Source of the DNA: Palsa-851 sp035534435
GTDB lineage: Bacteria; Chloroflexota; Dormibacteria; Aeolococcales; Aeolococcaceae
NCBI GenBank assembly: GCA_035534435.1
Contig: DATLRX010000011.1
Location: 1 to 64,000 of the forward strand
Length of the DNA stretch: 64,000 bases
Direction: 5' to 3'
Shown: one piece after another, positions 47,226-56,300 of the stretch
Numbering within the stretch: position 1 is the first letter of the stretch
How the letters are laid out: each line of letters begins with the position of its first letter
Notes under the pieces: generated by a model
Database searches by the model: none
The model's input: only the letters and a program-made list of their open reading frames with translations
What the model was told of the DNA's origin: nothing
Position numbers and translations under genes: made by a program

Positions 47226-49311
47226 TCAGGTTGACCTCACCCTGGATCACGTGCGCATCCTGAACCATGGGCGGTGCTGCGTGCGGTGCGATCTCGCGCT
47301 CCACCGCGGCGGCGACACATGTCTTGTGACGGCCCGTTCGCTTCGCGCGATAGAGCGCCTCGTCGGCAAGGCTGAACAGCTCACCGGCTGCGTTCGTGTG
47401 CTCGGGATACGCTGCGACGCCGATGCTCACCCCGAGCCGCACGGTCTGCGCGCCGGGCAGACGCACGTCCGTGGCCTCGACGGCACGGCGGATCTTCTCC
47501 GCGACGCCGAACGCCTCCTCGGCGGATGTGTTGGGCATGACGACGACGAACTCCTCGCCGCCGTACCGCGCGGCCAGGTCGGCTCTGCGCACGTTGTTGA
47601 CGAGGGTTCGTGAGAACGCGGAAAGGGCGAGGTCGCCGGCGTGGTGCCCGTGCGTGTCGTTCAGGAGCTTGAAGTGGTCGAGGTCGAGCATGAGGATGGC
47701 GAGCGGCGCGCCGAGCCGTTCTGCAAGGGCGAGCTGCTGACCCAGCGAGTCGACGAGGAAGCGGTGGTTGTACAGGCCCGTCAGGTCATCGATCGTCGCC
47801 TGGCGTTGCACGACCGCAAGGAATCGGTAGCGCTCGAGTGCGAGCGAGATCTGCTCGGCGGTCGACGCGACGAGGTCCATGTCTGCGTTCGCGAACGCTC
47901 GGCTCTCGGCCGCGACAGCGATGACTCCATGGACGTACGTCCCGAGACGGAGCGGCGCGACACAGAACTCACGCACACCGAGCCGCGCTTCGCGACTCGC
48001 GGATGTGGCTCCGAGCAGCATCGCCCCACGGCCCACGTACCGGTAGCCCTCGCCGAGCGGCCCGTTGCCGTCGAGCAACCCCGAGTCGTTGATGCGCCGG
48101 TCGCCACCGGCGACGGCAAATCCGTCGCTCATCTCCGACCCGGTGACGACGATCATCGCCATCTCGACCTCGATGGAGGCCTGCAGCTGATCGCAGACGT
48201 TCGCGAGCGCCGTCTCGAGTGGTTGCGCCAGGCTGAGCTCCGTCGCGACCGACGCGCGTGCGGCGGTCGCGCGCATCGTGGAGCGCACCTCGAGTCGCAT
48301 CGCCTCGAAACGTGCCCCGAGACGGCCGATCTCGTCGACCGAGCCCGTGCTCACCGGCGCGTCGAAATCGCCGGTGCCGAGGGCCGCGACTGCGGCGTCC
48401 AGCCGGCGCAGCGGTCGCCGGAGGTCCAGCTCCACCACAACGACGATGAACAGCATCGCGACGAGAATCACACCGAGCAGCAGCAGGATCGACTGCCATG
48501 TCACCGCCGCCCCGGAGACCGGCGCGGTGAGCACGAGCGTGAAACCCGCGCCGATCGGCGTCGATGCGATGGCGAGCTGGTGGGAGCCGATCGACTCGAT
48601 CGCCGGCACCCGTGCCGCGATTGCGTCGCGCAGCGTCCCGACCGGCATCTCGCCCGGATCGACACGCACGCCACCGACGCTGCCGCCGAGCGCGTAACGG
48701 CCGTCGGCACGGATGAGCAGCAGATGCACCGGGTCCGCGGCTGTCGCGATGTTCCGGTCGATCGTCGTGATGAACGGCGTCGTCACGGGGCGCGCGACGA
48801 ATGCCGTGGTCCTCGCATCGGGAAGGTGCGCCGCCTCCACGAGCCACGCACCGCCGCTCGAGGTCGATGCGGTGTTCGCGCCGGAGGCGACTGCGGCGAC
48901 GAGGGTTGCCGCCAGCGGGTTGGCCGCGGGCAGCGGCGCCGATCCCTGCACGACGACGATGGCGCCGCCGGGCGTCACGACACCGAGGACGTCCGACGTG
49001 TCGAGCACCGCCGCGTCTGCCGTGATCGCGTCCTGGATTGCGGTTGTGCTGACAGTGTCCTGCTCGCCGGCGATCTGACGCGCGACGCCGGCGATGAAGA
49101 CGCGGAGCGCCGATCGCTGACCCGCGATGAGGTTGGATGCGACCCCGATCTTGTCTGCTGCGCTGTTCTCAGCCTGCGCGCCGGCATTCGCCTGCGCGAG
49201 GACGTACGGGACGACCGCCACCGTCGATCCGGCGACGAAGATCACCGCCGCGAACTTGAGCGAGAACGAGGCTCCTCGCCAGACTCCGGCGACGCGACGT
49301 ATCCCTCTCAT
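47197..49311 (-). CDS. Membrane-bound diguanylate cyclase (HAMP-GAF-GGDEF)
   Basis: 704 residues. One membrane helix at about 17-40, an extracytoplasmic sensor of about 230 residues, a second helix at about 276-298 (ILLLLGVILVAMLFIVVVVEL), a HAMP domain, a GAF-like domain (about 360-510) and a C-terminal GGDEF domain. The active site GGEEF is at 584-588, and an RxxD inhibitory site (RRAD) lies five residues before it, so c-di-GMP synthesis with product inhibition is expected. The ligand sensed outside is unknown. Lies ten bases after a small membrane protein gene. Confidence 0.92.
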   Translation of the reverse strand: MRGIRRVAGVWRGASFSLKFAAVIFVAGSTVAVVPYVLAQANAGAQAENSAADKIGVASNLIAGQRSALRVFIAGVARQIAGEQDTVSTTAIQDAITADAAVLDTSDVLGVVTPGGAIVVVQGSAPLPAANPLAATLVAAVASGANTASTSSGGAWLVEAAHLPDARTTAFVARPVTTPFITTIDRNIATAADPVHLLLIRADGRYALGGSVGGVRVDPGEMPVGTLRDAIAARVPAIESIGSHQLAIASTPIGAGFTLVLTAPVSGAAVTWQSILLLLGVILVAMLFIVVVVELDLRRPLRRLDAAVAALGTGDFDAPVSTGSVDEIGRLGARFEAMRLEVRSTMRATAARASVATELSLAQPLETALANVCDQLQASIEVEMAMIVVTGSEMSDGFAVAGGDRRINDSGLLDGNGPLGEGYRYVGRGAMLLGATSASREARLGVREFCVAPLRLGTYVHGVIAVAAESRAFANADMDLVASTAEQISLALERYRFLAVVQRQATIDDLTGLYNHRFLVDSLGQQLALAERLGAPLAILMLDLDHFKLLNDTHGHHAGDLALSAFSRTLVNNVRRADLAARYGGEEFVVVMPNTSAEEAFGVAEKIRRAVEATDVRLPGAQTVRLGVSIGVAAYPEHTNAAGELFSLADEALYRAKRTGRHKTCVAAAVEREIAPHAAPPMVQDAHVIQGEVNLSAGRRRSPK

Positions 49312-49320
49312 CCCCGCTGC

Positions 49321-49884
49321 TCAGTCCGAACGCCGGACGAAGACTATCGCTGCCGCGGCGATGGCACCGGCAACCAGGAGGCCCGCGAGCGTGACGACGT
49401 AGATCGAGACGGGATTCGTGGCGATCACCCCCTGCGCGACAGGGACCGGCACCGCGAGCGCGGGGGGCGCGAGCACCGGTGGGCGGGAGCCGGCGGGACC
49501 CTGCTGAGGCTGCGGAGCGGGCGGTGACGGCGTTGCCGCCGGGTGCGGGGTGCCGGCGATGACGGTACGGACCGGCGGCGGTGTGCGCTCCGGGGTCGGA
49601 GTCTTCCGCGGGGACGACGTCGGTGCCGGCGTCGGTGGCGTGCGACGCCGGCAGCAACGGCAGCAGTGACGTCCGTCCTCGTCGAAGCGGTCCGGGTCGT
49701 GGTGGCATCTGACCGACGAAGTGCTGTCGCGGTCGGGGACGCCGGCGGCGTCGACCGACAGCGCCGCAGGTCCGGCAACGGCCCAGATCATCGTTGCCGC
49801 GGCGAGCAGCGTCACGGCGGCGCGCACCCCACAACGGCGCGTTCGATCCAGGCCAGCGAACGACCCCGATACCCCGTTGTTCAA
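49321..49884 (-). CDS. Small secreted/membrane protein with Pro-rich middle and C-terminal anchor
   Basis: 187 residues from TTG 49884, which is preceded by GGAGGTG (49893-49887) on the minus strand; this ribosome-binding site decides the start. N-terminal hydrophobic segment VRAAVTLLAAATMIWAVAG looks like a signal sequence. Then a Cys-rich patch (HCCRCCRRR), a long Pro/Thr/Ala linker, and a final membrane helix (VVTLAGLLVAGAIAAAAIVF) with RRSD at the end. No homology recognised. Position suggests co-expression with the diguanylate cyclase. Confidence 0.6.
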   Translation of the reverse strand: MNNGVSGSFAGLDRTRRCGVRAAVTLLAAATMIWAVAGPAALSVDAAGVPDRDSTSSVRCHHDPDRFDEDGRHCCRCCRRRTPPTPAPTSSPRKTPTPERTPPPVRTVIAGTPHPAATPSPPAPQPQQGPAGSRPPVLAPPALAVPVPVAQGVIATNPVSIYVVTLAGLLVAGAIAAAAIVFVRRSD

Positions 49885-49952
49885 GTCACCTCCGGCGAGG
49901 ATCGTACGGCCGGTGCCGGTGAGACTTGTGACCGAAATGTGACACTTTTCAG

Positions 49953-50492
49953 GTGCCAATCGTCGTGATCAATTTCGCTGACGGCGAGGTCGTTCTCGCC
50001 GAGACGCCTGAGATCACCTTCGACCTTGCGATCATCGACGCCGAGCTGCGCTCGATCAACCAGAACAGCGAGCGCGCCCTCTTTCCCGTGAGCGCGATCC
50101 GGCAGATCCTGGTGGGCGATCCCATGCCGGCGCCGCCCGAGGCCGAGGTCGCGGCCTGGGACCGTGCCGCGTTCCACTTCCTCGACGGACTGGTGCTCAG
50201 AGCCTCGATACGGTCCGACGCACATCTCGGCCGCTACGGCGGTGTCTGGCACATCGTGGAACCGAGTTCCACCGAGCTGCGAACCATCGCCGTGCCGTAC
50301 GCGGCGCTGAAAGGCGTCTACCAGATCCGCCAGTGGGACAGCCGCCCGGCGAACGAGCGCGACGAGCACGCCGAGCTCGACCAGCTGGCCCGGGTGCTCG
50401 CCGAGCGCGAGCGCAACATCGCGGGCGACGGCAGCACGCCTTCGCGACGCCCGCTGCTGTCGCGGATGCGCCGCCCGCCGGGTTCGGCCTGA
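49953..50492 (+). CDS. Conserved-looking hypothetical protein
   Basis: 179 residues from GTG 49953. The first half begins with a beta-rich pattern, PIVVINFADGEVVLAETPEITFDL, that resembles the start of small PilZ- or DUF6982-like domains, and SERALFPVSAIRQILVGD continues it. The second half ends in a charged helix and a basic tail. No catalytic motif is visible. It stands alone between divergent and downstream genes with gaps of about 70 bases. Confidence 0.55.
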   Translation: MPIVVINFADGEVVLAETPEITFDLAIIDAELRSINQNSERALFPVSAIRQILVGDPMPAPPEAEVAAWDRAAFHFLDGLVLRASIRSDAHLGRYGGVWHIVEPSSTELRTIAVPYAALKGVYQIRQWDSRPANERDEHAELDQLARVLAERERNIAGDGSTPSRRPLLSRMRRPPGSA

Positions 50493-50546
50493 TCTCGGAC
50501 CTGTCGCGCGCCTGTCCACACGTCAGACCTCCCGAGGACCTCGTGG

Positions 50547-50552
50547 TACCGT
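50547..50552 (+). promoter_or_regulatory. -10-like box TACCGT before the UPF0104 gene
   Basis: TACCGT ends seven bases before GTG 50560; leaderless arrangement like that of glgE and metH. Confidence 0.45.
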
Positions 50553-50559
50553 CCCGGCT

Positions 50560-51600
50560 GTGACCTCCACGCTCGTGCGTGGCGAGCCGGAAACGAGCGA
50601 GACACCCCCTTCGCTGACGAGCCGCCTCCTCACCATCCGCACCCTCGCGTCCATCGGCCTCGCCGTGGTGATCGTCGGGGTCGCCGTCTGGCGGGCACAG
50701 ATCAACTGGGGCGACGCGTGGGACAACATCCGCCACGCCAACCTCTTCATCTATGTCGCGGCGCTGGCGGTCTACTACGCGTCGTTCGCCGTTCGTTCAA
50801 TCCGCTGGCACGTCTTGCTCGCGAACGCGGGTGAGGAACGGCCGTCACGGTCGCTGGCCGGTATCGTGATCACATCCTTCTTCGTCAACTGCGTGGTGCC
50901 GGCGAAGATGGGCGACATCTACCGCGCCTACCTCGGGAAGCAGAAGCTCGACGTGCCGGTGAGCAAGGCGCTCGGGACGATCATCGCCGAGCGGTTGATC
51001 GACCTCATCGTGCTCATGTCGCTGCTGCTTGCGGCAGGCGCGATCGTGTTCCGCACCAAAGCCCCGGGCATCCTCGTCCCGTACGTCGTGATCGGCGTCG
51101 GCGTCTGCGTCGCCGGCGTCGGCGTGATTCTCGTGATGCGCGCGGGGCGCGGGCAGCGCATCCTGCGTCTGCTCCCCGAGGCTGTGTTCCACCGCTACGA
51201 GAGCCTCCGGCTCGGCACGGTGGACTCCTTTGCGCGTCTCCCGACCCTGCTCGGTCTCACGGTGCTCGTCTGGATCGCCGAGGGTGCCCGGCTCGGCCTC
51301 GTCGTGCTCTCGCTGCATCTCGCCGGTGTCCATCTCGGTCCGTCGCAATTCCTGCTCATCGCGCTCGTGGCGGCGCTGCTCACGACCGTTCCCTTCCTGC
51401 CGGGTGGGCTCGGGCTCGTCGAGGCAGGGATGATCGGCGTGCTCATCACCGTCGGCGGGGTCACCAACTCGTCGGCCGTGTCGATCACGCTGCTCGACCG
51501 CAGCATCAGCTACGCAAGCCTGGTGGTGGTCGGTTTCGTGATCTTCGTGGTCACCCATCTACACGTCCCAAAGGCACAACGGATCGCGACGCAGGGATGA
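50560..51600 (+). CDS. Lysylphosphatidylglycerol synthase-like/UPF0104 integral membrane protein
   Basis: 346 residues, about eight membrane segments. The family core is recognisable: YYASFAVRSIRWHVLLAN, ITSFFVNCVVPAKMGDIYRAYL, GTIIAERLIDLIVLMSLLL and PFLPGGLGLVEAGMIGVL. Members are flippase- or MprF-like membrane proteins, often beside glycosyltransferases or sugar-nucleotide enzymes. Its stop overlaps an NDP-sugar epimerase start by four bases, which hints at a role in envelope glycan or glycolipid assembly. Confidence 0.82.
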   Translation: MTSTLVRGEPETSETPPSLTSRLLTIRTLASIGLAVVIVGVAVWRAQINWGDAWDNIRHANLFIYVAALAVYYASFAVRSIRWHVLLANAGEERPSRSLAGIVITSFFVNCVVPAKMGDIYRAYLGKQKLDVPVSKALGTIIAERLIDLIVLMSLLLAAGAIVFRTKAPGILVPYVVIGVGVCVAGVGVILVMRAGRGQRILRLLPEAVFHRYESLRLGTVDSFARLPTLLGLTVLVWIAEGARLGLVVLSLHLAGVHLGPSQFLLIALVAALLTTVPFLPGGLGLVEAGMIGVLITVGGVTNSSAVSITLLDRSISYASLVVVGFVIFVVTHLHVPKAQRIATQG

Positions 51601-52514
51601 GGGCGCTCGTCACGGGCGGCGCCGGGTTCATCGGCTCGCAGATCACCGACGCCCTGCTCGAGGCGGGACATACGGTCACGGTCATCGACGATCTCTCACG
51701 AGGGCGCCGTGCACAGCTGAACCCCGCGGCGCGATTCGTCGAGCTCGACATCACGTCTCACGGACTGGACGCCGTCGTCGCGGAGGCACAACCCGAGGTG
51801 GTGTTCCATCACGCCGCGCAGATCTCCGTCCGCGAGTCGGTGCGCGATCCACTCCACGATGCCGGCGTCAACGTCGTCGGGACGGTGAACGTCCTTCGCG
51901 CGGCGGTGGACGCGGGGGCACGTCGCGTCGTGTTCGCATCGAGCGGCGGCGCCATCTACGGCGAGACCGACGTGATCCCGACACCCGAGGACATCCCCTG
52001 CCGCCCCGAGTCGCCGTACGGCACATCGAAGCTCTGCGCGGAGGCATACGGCGGAACGTTCAGCCGCCAGACGGGGCTGGAGTTCGTCGCGCTGCGCTAC
52101 GCGAACGTGTACGGACCCCGGCAGGACCCGCACGGCGAGGCGGGCGTTGTCGCCATCTTCGCGCTCAGACTCCTCGGTGACGAGCCGCCGGTGATCAACG
52201 GCGACGGCAGGCAGACTCGCGACTACGTGCACGTGCACGATGTCGTCCGCGCGAACCTTGCGGCGATCGACGGACCGCCCGGGACCTACAACATCGGCAC
52301 CGGCGTCGAGACGGACGTCAACACCCTGTACCGGATGCTCGCTGCGGAGTGCGGCGTCGCCGGCGACGCGGTGCACGGTCCGGGCAAGCCCGGGGAGCAA
52401 CGCCGTTCCTGCCTCGACCCTGCGTTCACGCGCGAGCACCTGGGGTGGTCCGCGTCAGTCGGCCTCAGCGAGGGCGCGCGCACCACGCTCGACTTCTTCA
52501 GGAAGGCGCCCTAA
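51597..52514 (+). CDS. NAD-dependent sugar-nucleotide epimerase/dehydratase (GalE-like)
   Basis: 305 residues, extended short-chain dehydrogenase. The NAD loop is VTGGAGFIGSQITDALLEAG; the catalytic serine region is VFASSGGAIYGE; the YxxxK pair is in SPYGTSKLCAEAY. The sequence resembles UDP-glucose 4-epimerases of the actinobacterial type, though substrate cannot be decided. Translationally coupled to the UPF0104 gene. Its TAA stop overlaps the TAG of the convergent gene (CTAA at 52511-52514). Confidence 0.85.
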   Translation: MRALVTGGAGFIGSQITDALLEAGHTVTVIDDLSRGRRAQLNPAARFVELDITSHGLDAVVAEAQPEVVFHHAAQISVRESVRDPLHDAGVNVVGTVNVLRAAVDAGARRVVFASSGGAIYGETDVIPTPEDIPCRPESPYGTSKLCAEAYGGTFSRQTGLEFVALRYANVYGPRQDPHGEAGVVAIFALRLLGDEPPVINGDGRQTRDYVHVHDVVRANLAAIDGPPGTYNIGTGVETDVNTLYRMLAAECGVAGDAVHGPGKPGEQRRSCLDPAFTREHLGWSASVGLSEGARTTLDFFRKAP

Positions 52515-52948
52515 GCACCGATCGACATGCGCGCGCGTGCCAGGTTGCCGGCGCTGCTGGTGCGCAGCGCGAGCGCCGCATCGCGAAGCGCCGGGTCGCG
52601 GCCGTGTGCGGGCGATTCCGCGAGTCGCGCAGACCAGGTGAGCTCGTCCACGGCCTGTTCGAGTGCGGCCCGTGCCTCATCGAGCTGCGCGGGAAGGGGG
52701 GTCGCGGCGATGCGCTCGAGCGCCTGAGCGCAGCCGTCGAGCTTTCTCCGCAGCGCGTGGACCTCGTCGGGGGTTCCCTCGGCGAGCGCGGAACCAAGCG
52801 CATCAGCGGCGGTCGCGGTGGTGTCGAGCACGGCGGTCAGGACCGCATGCGGATCCTCGTCACTCGAGGCCCCTGCTCCCATCATCCGGTAGGCGCCGAC
52901 CAGGAAGAGCAGCACCAGCAGCACGGCGACGATGTAGATCGCCGGCAC
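52511..52948 (-). CDS. Small membrane-anchored helical protein
   Basis: 145 residues from GTG 52948, preceded by GGGGAC. A single N-terminal membrane helix (IYIVAVLLVLLFLVGAYRMM) is followed by about 120 residues of predicted helix with regular Leu/Ala spacing and many acidic and basic residues, likely a coiled-coil or helical bundle in the cytoplasm. No family recognised. It follows infA after 12 bases and is probably cotranscribed with it. Confidence 0.6.
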   Translation of the reverse strand: MPAIYIVAVLLVLLFLVGAYRMMGAGASSDEDPHAVLTAVLDTTATAADALGSALAEGTPDEVHALRRKLDGCAQALERIAATPLPAQLDEARAALEQAVDELTWSARLAESPAHGRDPALRDAALALRTSSAGNLARARMSIGA

Positions 52949-52960
52949 AGAGGGTCCCCG

Positions 52961-53266
52961 TTACTTGTAGCGGAAGGTGATGCGCCCGCGCGAGAGGTCG
53001 TACGGGCTCAGCTCGACACGCACCCGGTCGCCGATGAGGATGCGGATGTAGAACTTGCGCATCTTTCCCGAGGTGTATGCCAGGACGTCCTGTCCGGTCT
53101 GCAGGCGCACCTTGAACATCGCGTTCGGCAACGGCTCGACGACGGTCGCGTCCATCTCGATGGTCTCTTCCTTGACCTCGACCTGCGCAGCGCCATCGGC
53201 CGGCTCGCGTCGACGGACGGGACCGCGCCTCCTGGTGCTGCCGGGACGGGGTGGACGTCGTGCCAA
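52961..53266 (-). CDS. infA: Translation initiation factor IF-1 with N-terminal extension
   Basis: The last 70 residues are a classical IF-1: IEMDATVVEPLPNAMFKVRL, YTSGKMRKFYIRILIGDRV and VELSPYDLSRGRITFRYK. IF-1 binds the A-site of the 30S subunit. TTG 53266 was chosen because GAGGAG lies seven bases before it; this gives 101 residues, with a basic, Arg/Pro-rich extension of about 30 residues not present in standard 72-residue IF-1. There is no ATG nearer the conserved core that would keep it whole. Divergent from metH. Confidence 0.9.
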   Translation of the reverse strand: MARRPPRPGSTRRRGPVRRREPADGAAQVEVKEETIEMDATVVEPLPNAMFKVRLQTGQDVLAYTSGKMRKFYIRILIGDRVRVELSPYDLSRGRITFRYK

Positions 53267-53273
53267 ACAGGGT

Positions 53274-53279
53274 CTCCTC
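53274..53279 (-). promoter_or_regulatory. Shine-Dalgarno GAGGAG of infA
   Basis: GAGGAG on the minus strand, seven bases upstream of TTG 53266. It supports the extended infA reading frame. Confidence 0.65.
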
Positions 53280-53326
53280 GAAGCAGGTCGAACGGTGGCC
53301 GAGCGTATCACGGAGCCGTTCCCTGG

Positions 53327-53332
53327 TAACGT
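53327..53332 (+). promoter_or_regulatory. -10-like box TAACGT, probable leaderless metH promoter
   Basis: TAACGT ends seven bases before the metH ATG at 53340 in the 73-base gap to infA. The gap is too small for a cobalamin riboswitch and none is seen. Confidence 0.5.
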
Positions 53333-53339
53333 CGTCTCG

Positions 53340-56300
53340 ATGACGGGCAAGGAGCGATCTCCGTTCATCGCTGCGCTGCACGATCGGGTGCTCGTGTTCG
53401 ACGGCGCGATGGGGACGAGCCTGCACTCCGAGAACCCGACCATCGAGGACTACGGTGGCGCCGCGCTCGAGGGCTGGATGGACGGCCTCGCGATCCATGC
53501 GCCGCAGATCGTGGAGCGGGTGCACCGCGGATTCCTCGACGCCGGCTGCGACGTCATCGAAACGTGCTCCTTCCAGGCAACGCGGCCGCGCCTCGAGGAG
53601 TGGGGCCAGGGCGGGCTGACCCGGGAGCTCAACGTGACCGCCGCGCAGCTCGCGCGGCGCGTCGCCGGCGAGTACTCGCAGGACGGCCGTCCCCGTTTCG
53701 TTGCGGGAAGCATCGGGCCGACCGGGTTCCTGCCGGCGTCGAGCGATCCGTCGATGAGCCGCCTCGGGTTCGCGGAGCTCGTGCCGGTGTTTCACGAGCA
53801 GGCCGCGGCGCTCATCGAAGGCGGCGTCGACGTGCTGATCATCGAGACACAGCAGGACATCCTCGAGACCAAAGCCGCCGTGTTCGGCTCGCGCAGCGCT
53901 GTCGAGGAGTCCGGGCGTCCGGTCCCGATCATCGCGTCGGTGTCGCTCGACGTGACCGGCCGCATGCTGCTCGGGACCGACATCGCCGCGGTCCTCGCGA
54001 TCCTCGAGTCGCTCCACGTCGACGTCATCGGCCTCAACTGCTCGACGGGTCCGGAGCACATGCGCGAGCCGATCCGATACCTGACGAGTCACACCGCCGT
54101 CCCGGTGGCGTGCATCCCGAACGCCGGCCTGCCGCTCAACGTCGAGGGACGCGCGCACTACCCACTCGAGGCAGTCCCGATGGCATCGGAGCTCGCGAGC
54201 TTCGTGCGCGAGTACGGCGTCAACATCGTCGGCGGGTGCTGCGGCTCGACGAACGAGCACATCCGCGAGCTCGTTCAGCACGTCCGCGCGGTGCACCGCG
54301 CGCCGCGCACCTCGCTCGACACCGCGCCGCGCCTCGCGAGCGCGATGCACGCCATCGAGCTGCATCAGCAGCCCGCGCCGCTCCTCATCGGCGAGCGCGT
54401 GAATGCGCAGGGCTCGCGCGCGGTCAAACGGCTGCTGCTCGCCGACGATTACGACGGGATCCTCGGTATCGCGCGAACGCAGGTCGAAGGCGGTGCGCAC
54501 GCGCTCGACCTGTGCGTCGCGGTGACCGAACGCAGCGATGAGGCCGACCAGATGCGGACCGTGGTGAAGACGCTGCAGATGAGCGTCGACGCCCCGCTGG
54601 TCATCGACAGCACCGATGCCGATGTCATCCACGCGGCGCTCGAGGTGTATCCCGGACGCGGCATCGTCAACAGCGTCAACCTCGAGAACGGACGCAAGCG
54701 GTGCGACGCGGTCCTGCCCCTGGTGCGCGACCACGGCGCCTGCGTGATCGCGCTCACGATCGACGAGCTGGGGATGGCGCGCACCGCAGATCGCAAGGTC
54801 GAGATCGCGCGCCGGATCCATGACCTCGCGCGCGATGAGTTCGGGCTGACGCCCGACCAGCTGATGTTCGACGCGCTCACGTTCACGCTGGCAACCGGCG
54901 AGGCCGAGTGGATCGACTCCGCGCACGAGACGATCGAGGGGATCCGCACCATCAAGCGTGAGCTGCCGGGCGTGCTCACCGTGCTCGGCGTGTCCAACGT
55001 GTCGTTCGGACTCGCGCCGCACATGCGGCCCGTCCTCAACAGCGTGTTCCTGCACCACTGCGTCGAAGCGGGGCTTGACGCGGCGATCATCAACCCGACG
55101 CATGTCGTGCCGTACGGCGAGATCGACCCACAGACCCGGCGGCTTGCCGAGGAGCTGGTGTTCAACAGCGTGCCCGACGCGCTGACGCGCTTCATCGCGC
55201 ACTTCGACGGCGAGCCGTCTGCGGGCGGCGCGGGCCTTCCGGAGACCGCGGATCCGTACGAGGGCATGACGACGGTGGAGCGCATCCACGCGCAGATCCT
55301 CCATCGCCGCAAGGACGGCATCGAGGAGCAGATCGACCTCGCGCTGCGTGACCTCGACGCGGTCACCGTCCTCAACACCGTGCTGCTGCCCGCGATGAAG
55401 GACGTCGGCGACCGTTTCGGTTCGGGTGAGTTGATCCTGCCCTTCGTCCTGCAGAGCGCGGAGGTGATGAAGCGCGCGGTGGCGCATCTCGAGCAGTACC
55501 TCGAGAAGCGCGAGGGATACACGAAGGGCAAGGTCGTGCTCGCCACGGTGTACGGCGATGTGCACGACATCGGCAAGAACCTCGTGAACACCATCCTCAG
55601 CAACAACGGGTACACCGTGTTCGACCTCGGCAAGCAGGTGCCGCTCAACACGATCCTCGACAAGGCGCAGGAGATCGACGCCGACGCGATCGGCCTGTCC
55701 GCGCTCCTGGTGAGCACGAGCAAGCAGATGCCCGCATGCGTCAAGGAGCTCGATGAACGCGGTCTGAGCTATCCGCTGATCATCGGTGGCGCGGCGATCA
55801 ACCGCGGCTTCGGGCGGCGCATCCTCTATCTCGACGAGGAGCGCGCGTACGCTCCCGGCGTCTTCTACTGCAAGGATGCCTTCGAAGGACTCGAGACGAT
55901 CGATCAGCTCCTCGACCCCGATCGGCACGACGCGCTGCTCACCAAGGTGCTCGACGAGGCGCGGGTCCATCGCGAGCGCGAGCGCGAGAAGCTCGAGCGT
56001 CGCAACGCGGCCGCCGCCGGAGCCGGCTCCCTTCCCGCGCGCAGCGCGGCGCGACGCGACGCGCCGATTCCCACGGTGCCCTTCTGGGGCGCGCGCGTGC
56101 TGCGCGACATCCCGATCTGGGACGTGTACCCGCACATCGATCGCAACTCTCTCTACAAGATGAGCTGGCAGTTCCGCGGCGTGCGTGACCCGGCGAGATG
56201 GGAGGAGCTGCTGCGCACCGAGCTCGAGCCGCGTCTCCAGCGTTCGATGGAGGAGGCGGTGAGCGACGGATGGCTCCAGCTCGAAGCCGTGTACGGATAC

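Noticed and set aside
53267..53339. Possible cobalamin riboswitch before metH
   Set aside because: The gap is only 73 bases and shows no B12-box; a -10-like box right before the ATG suggests a leaderless mRNA.
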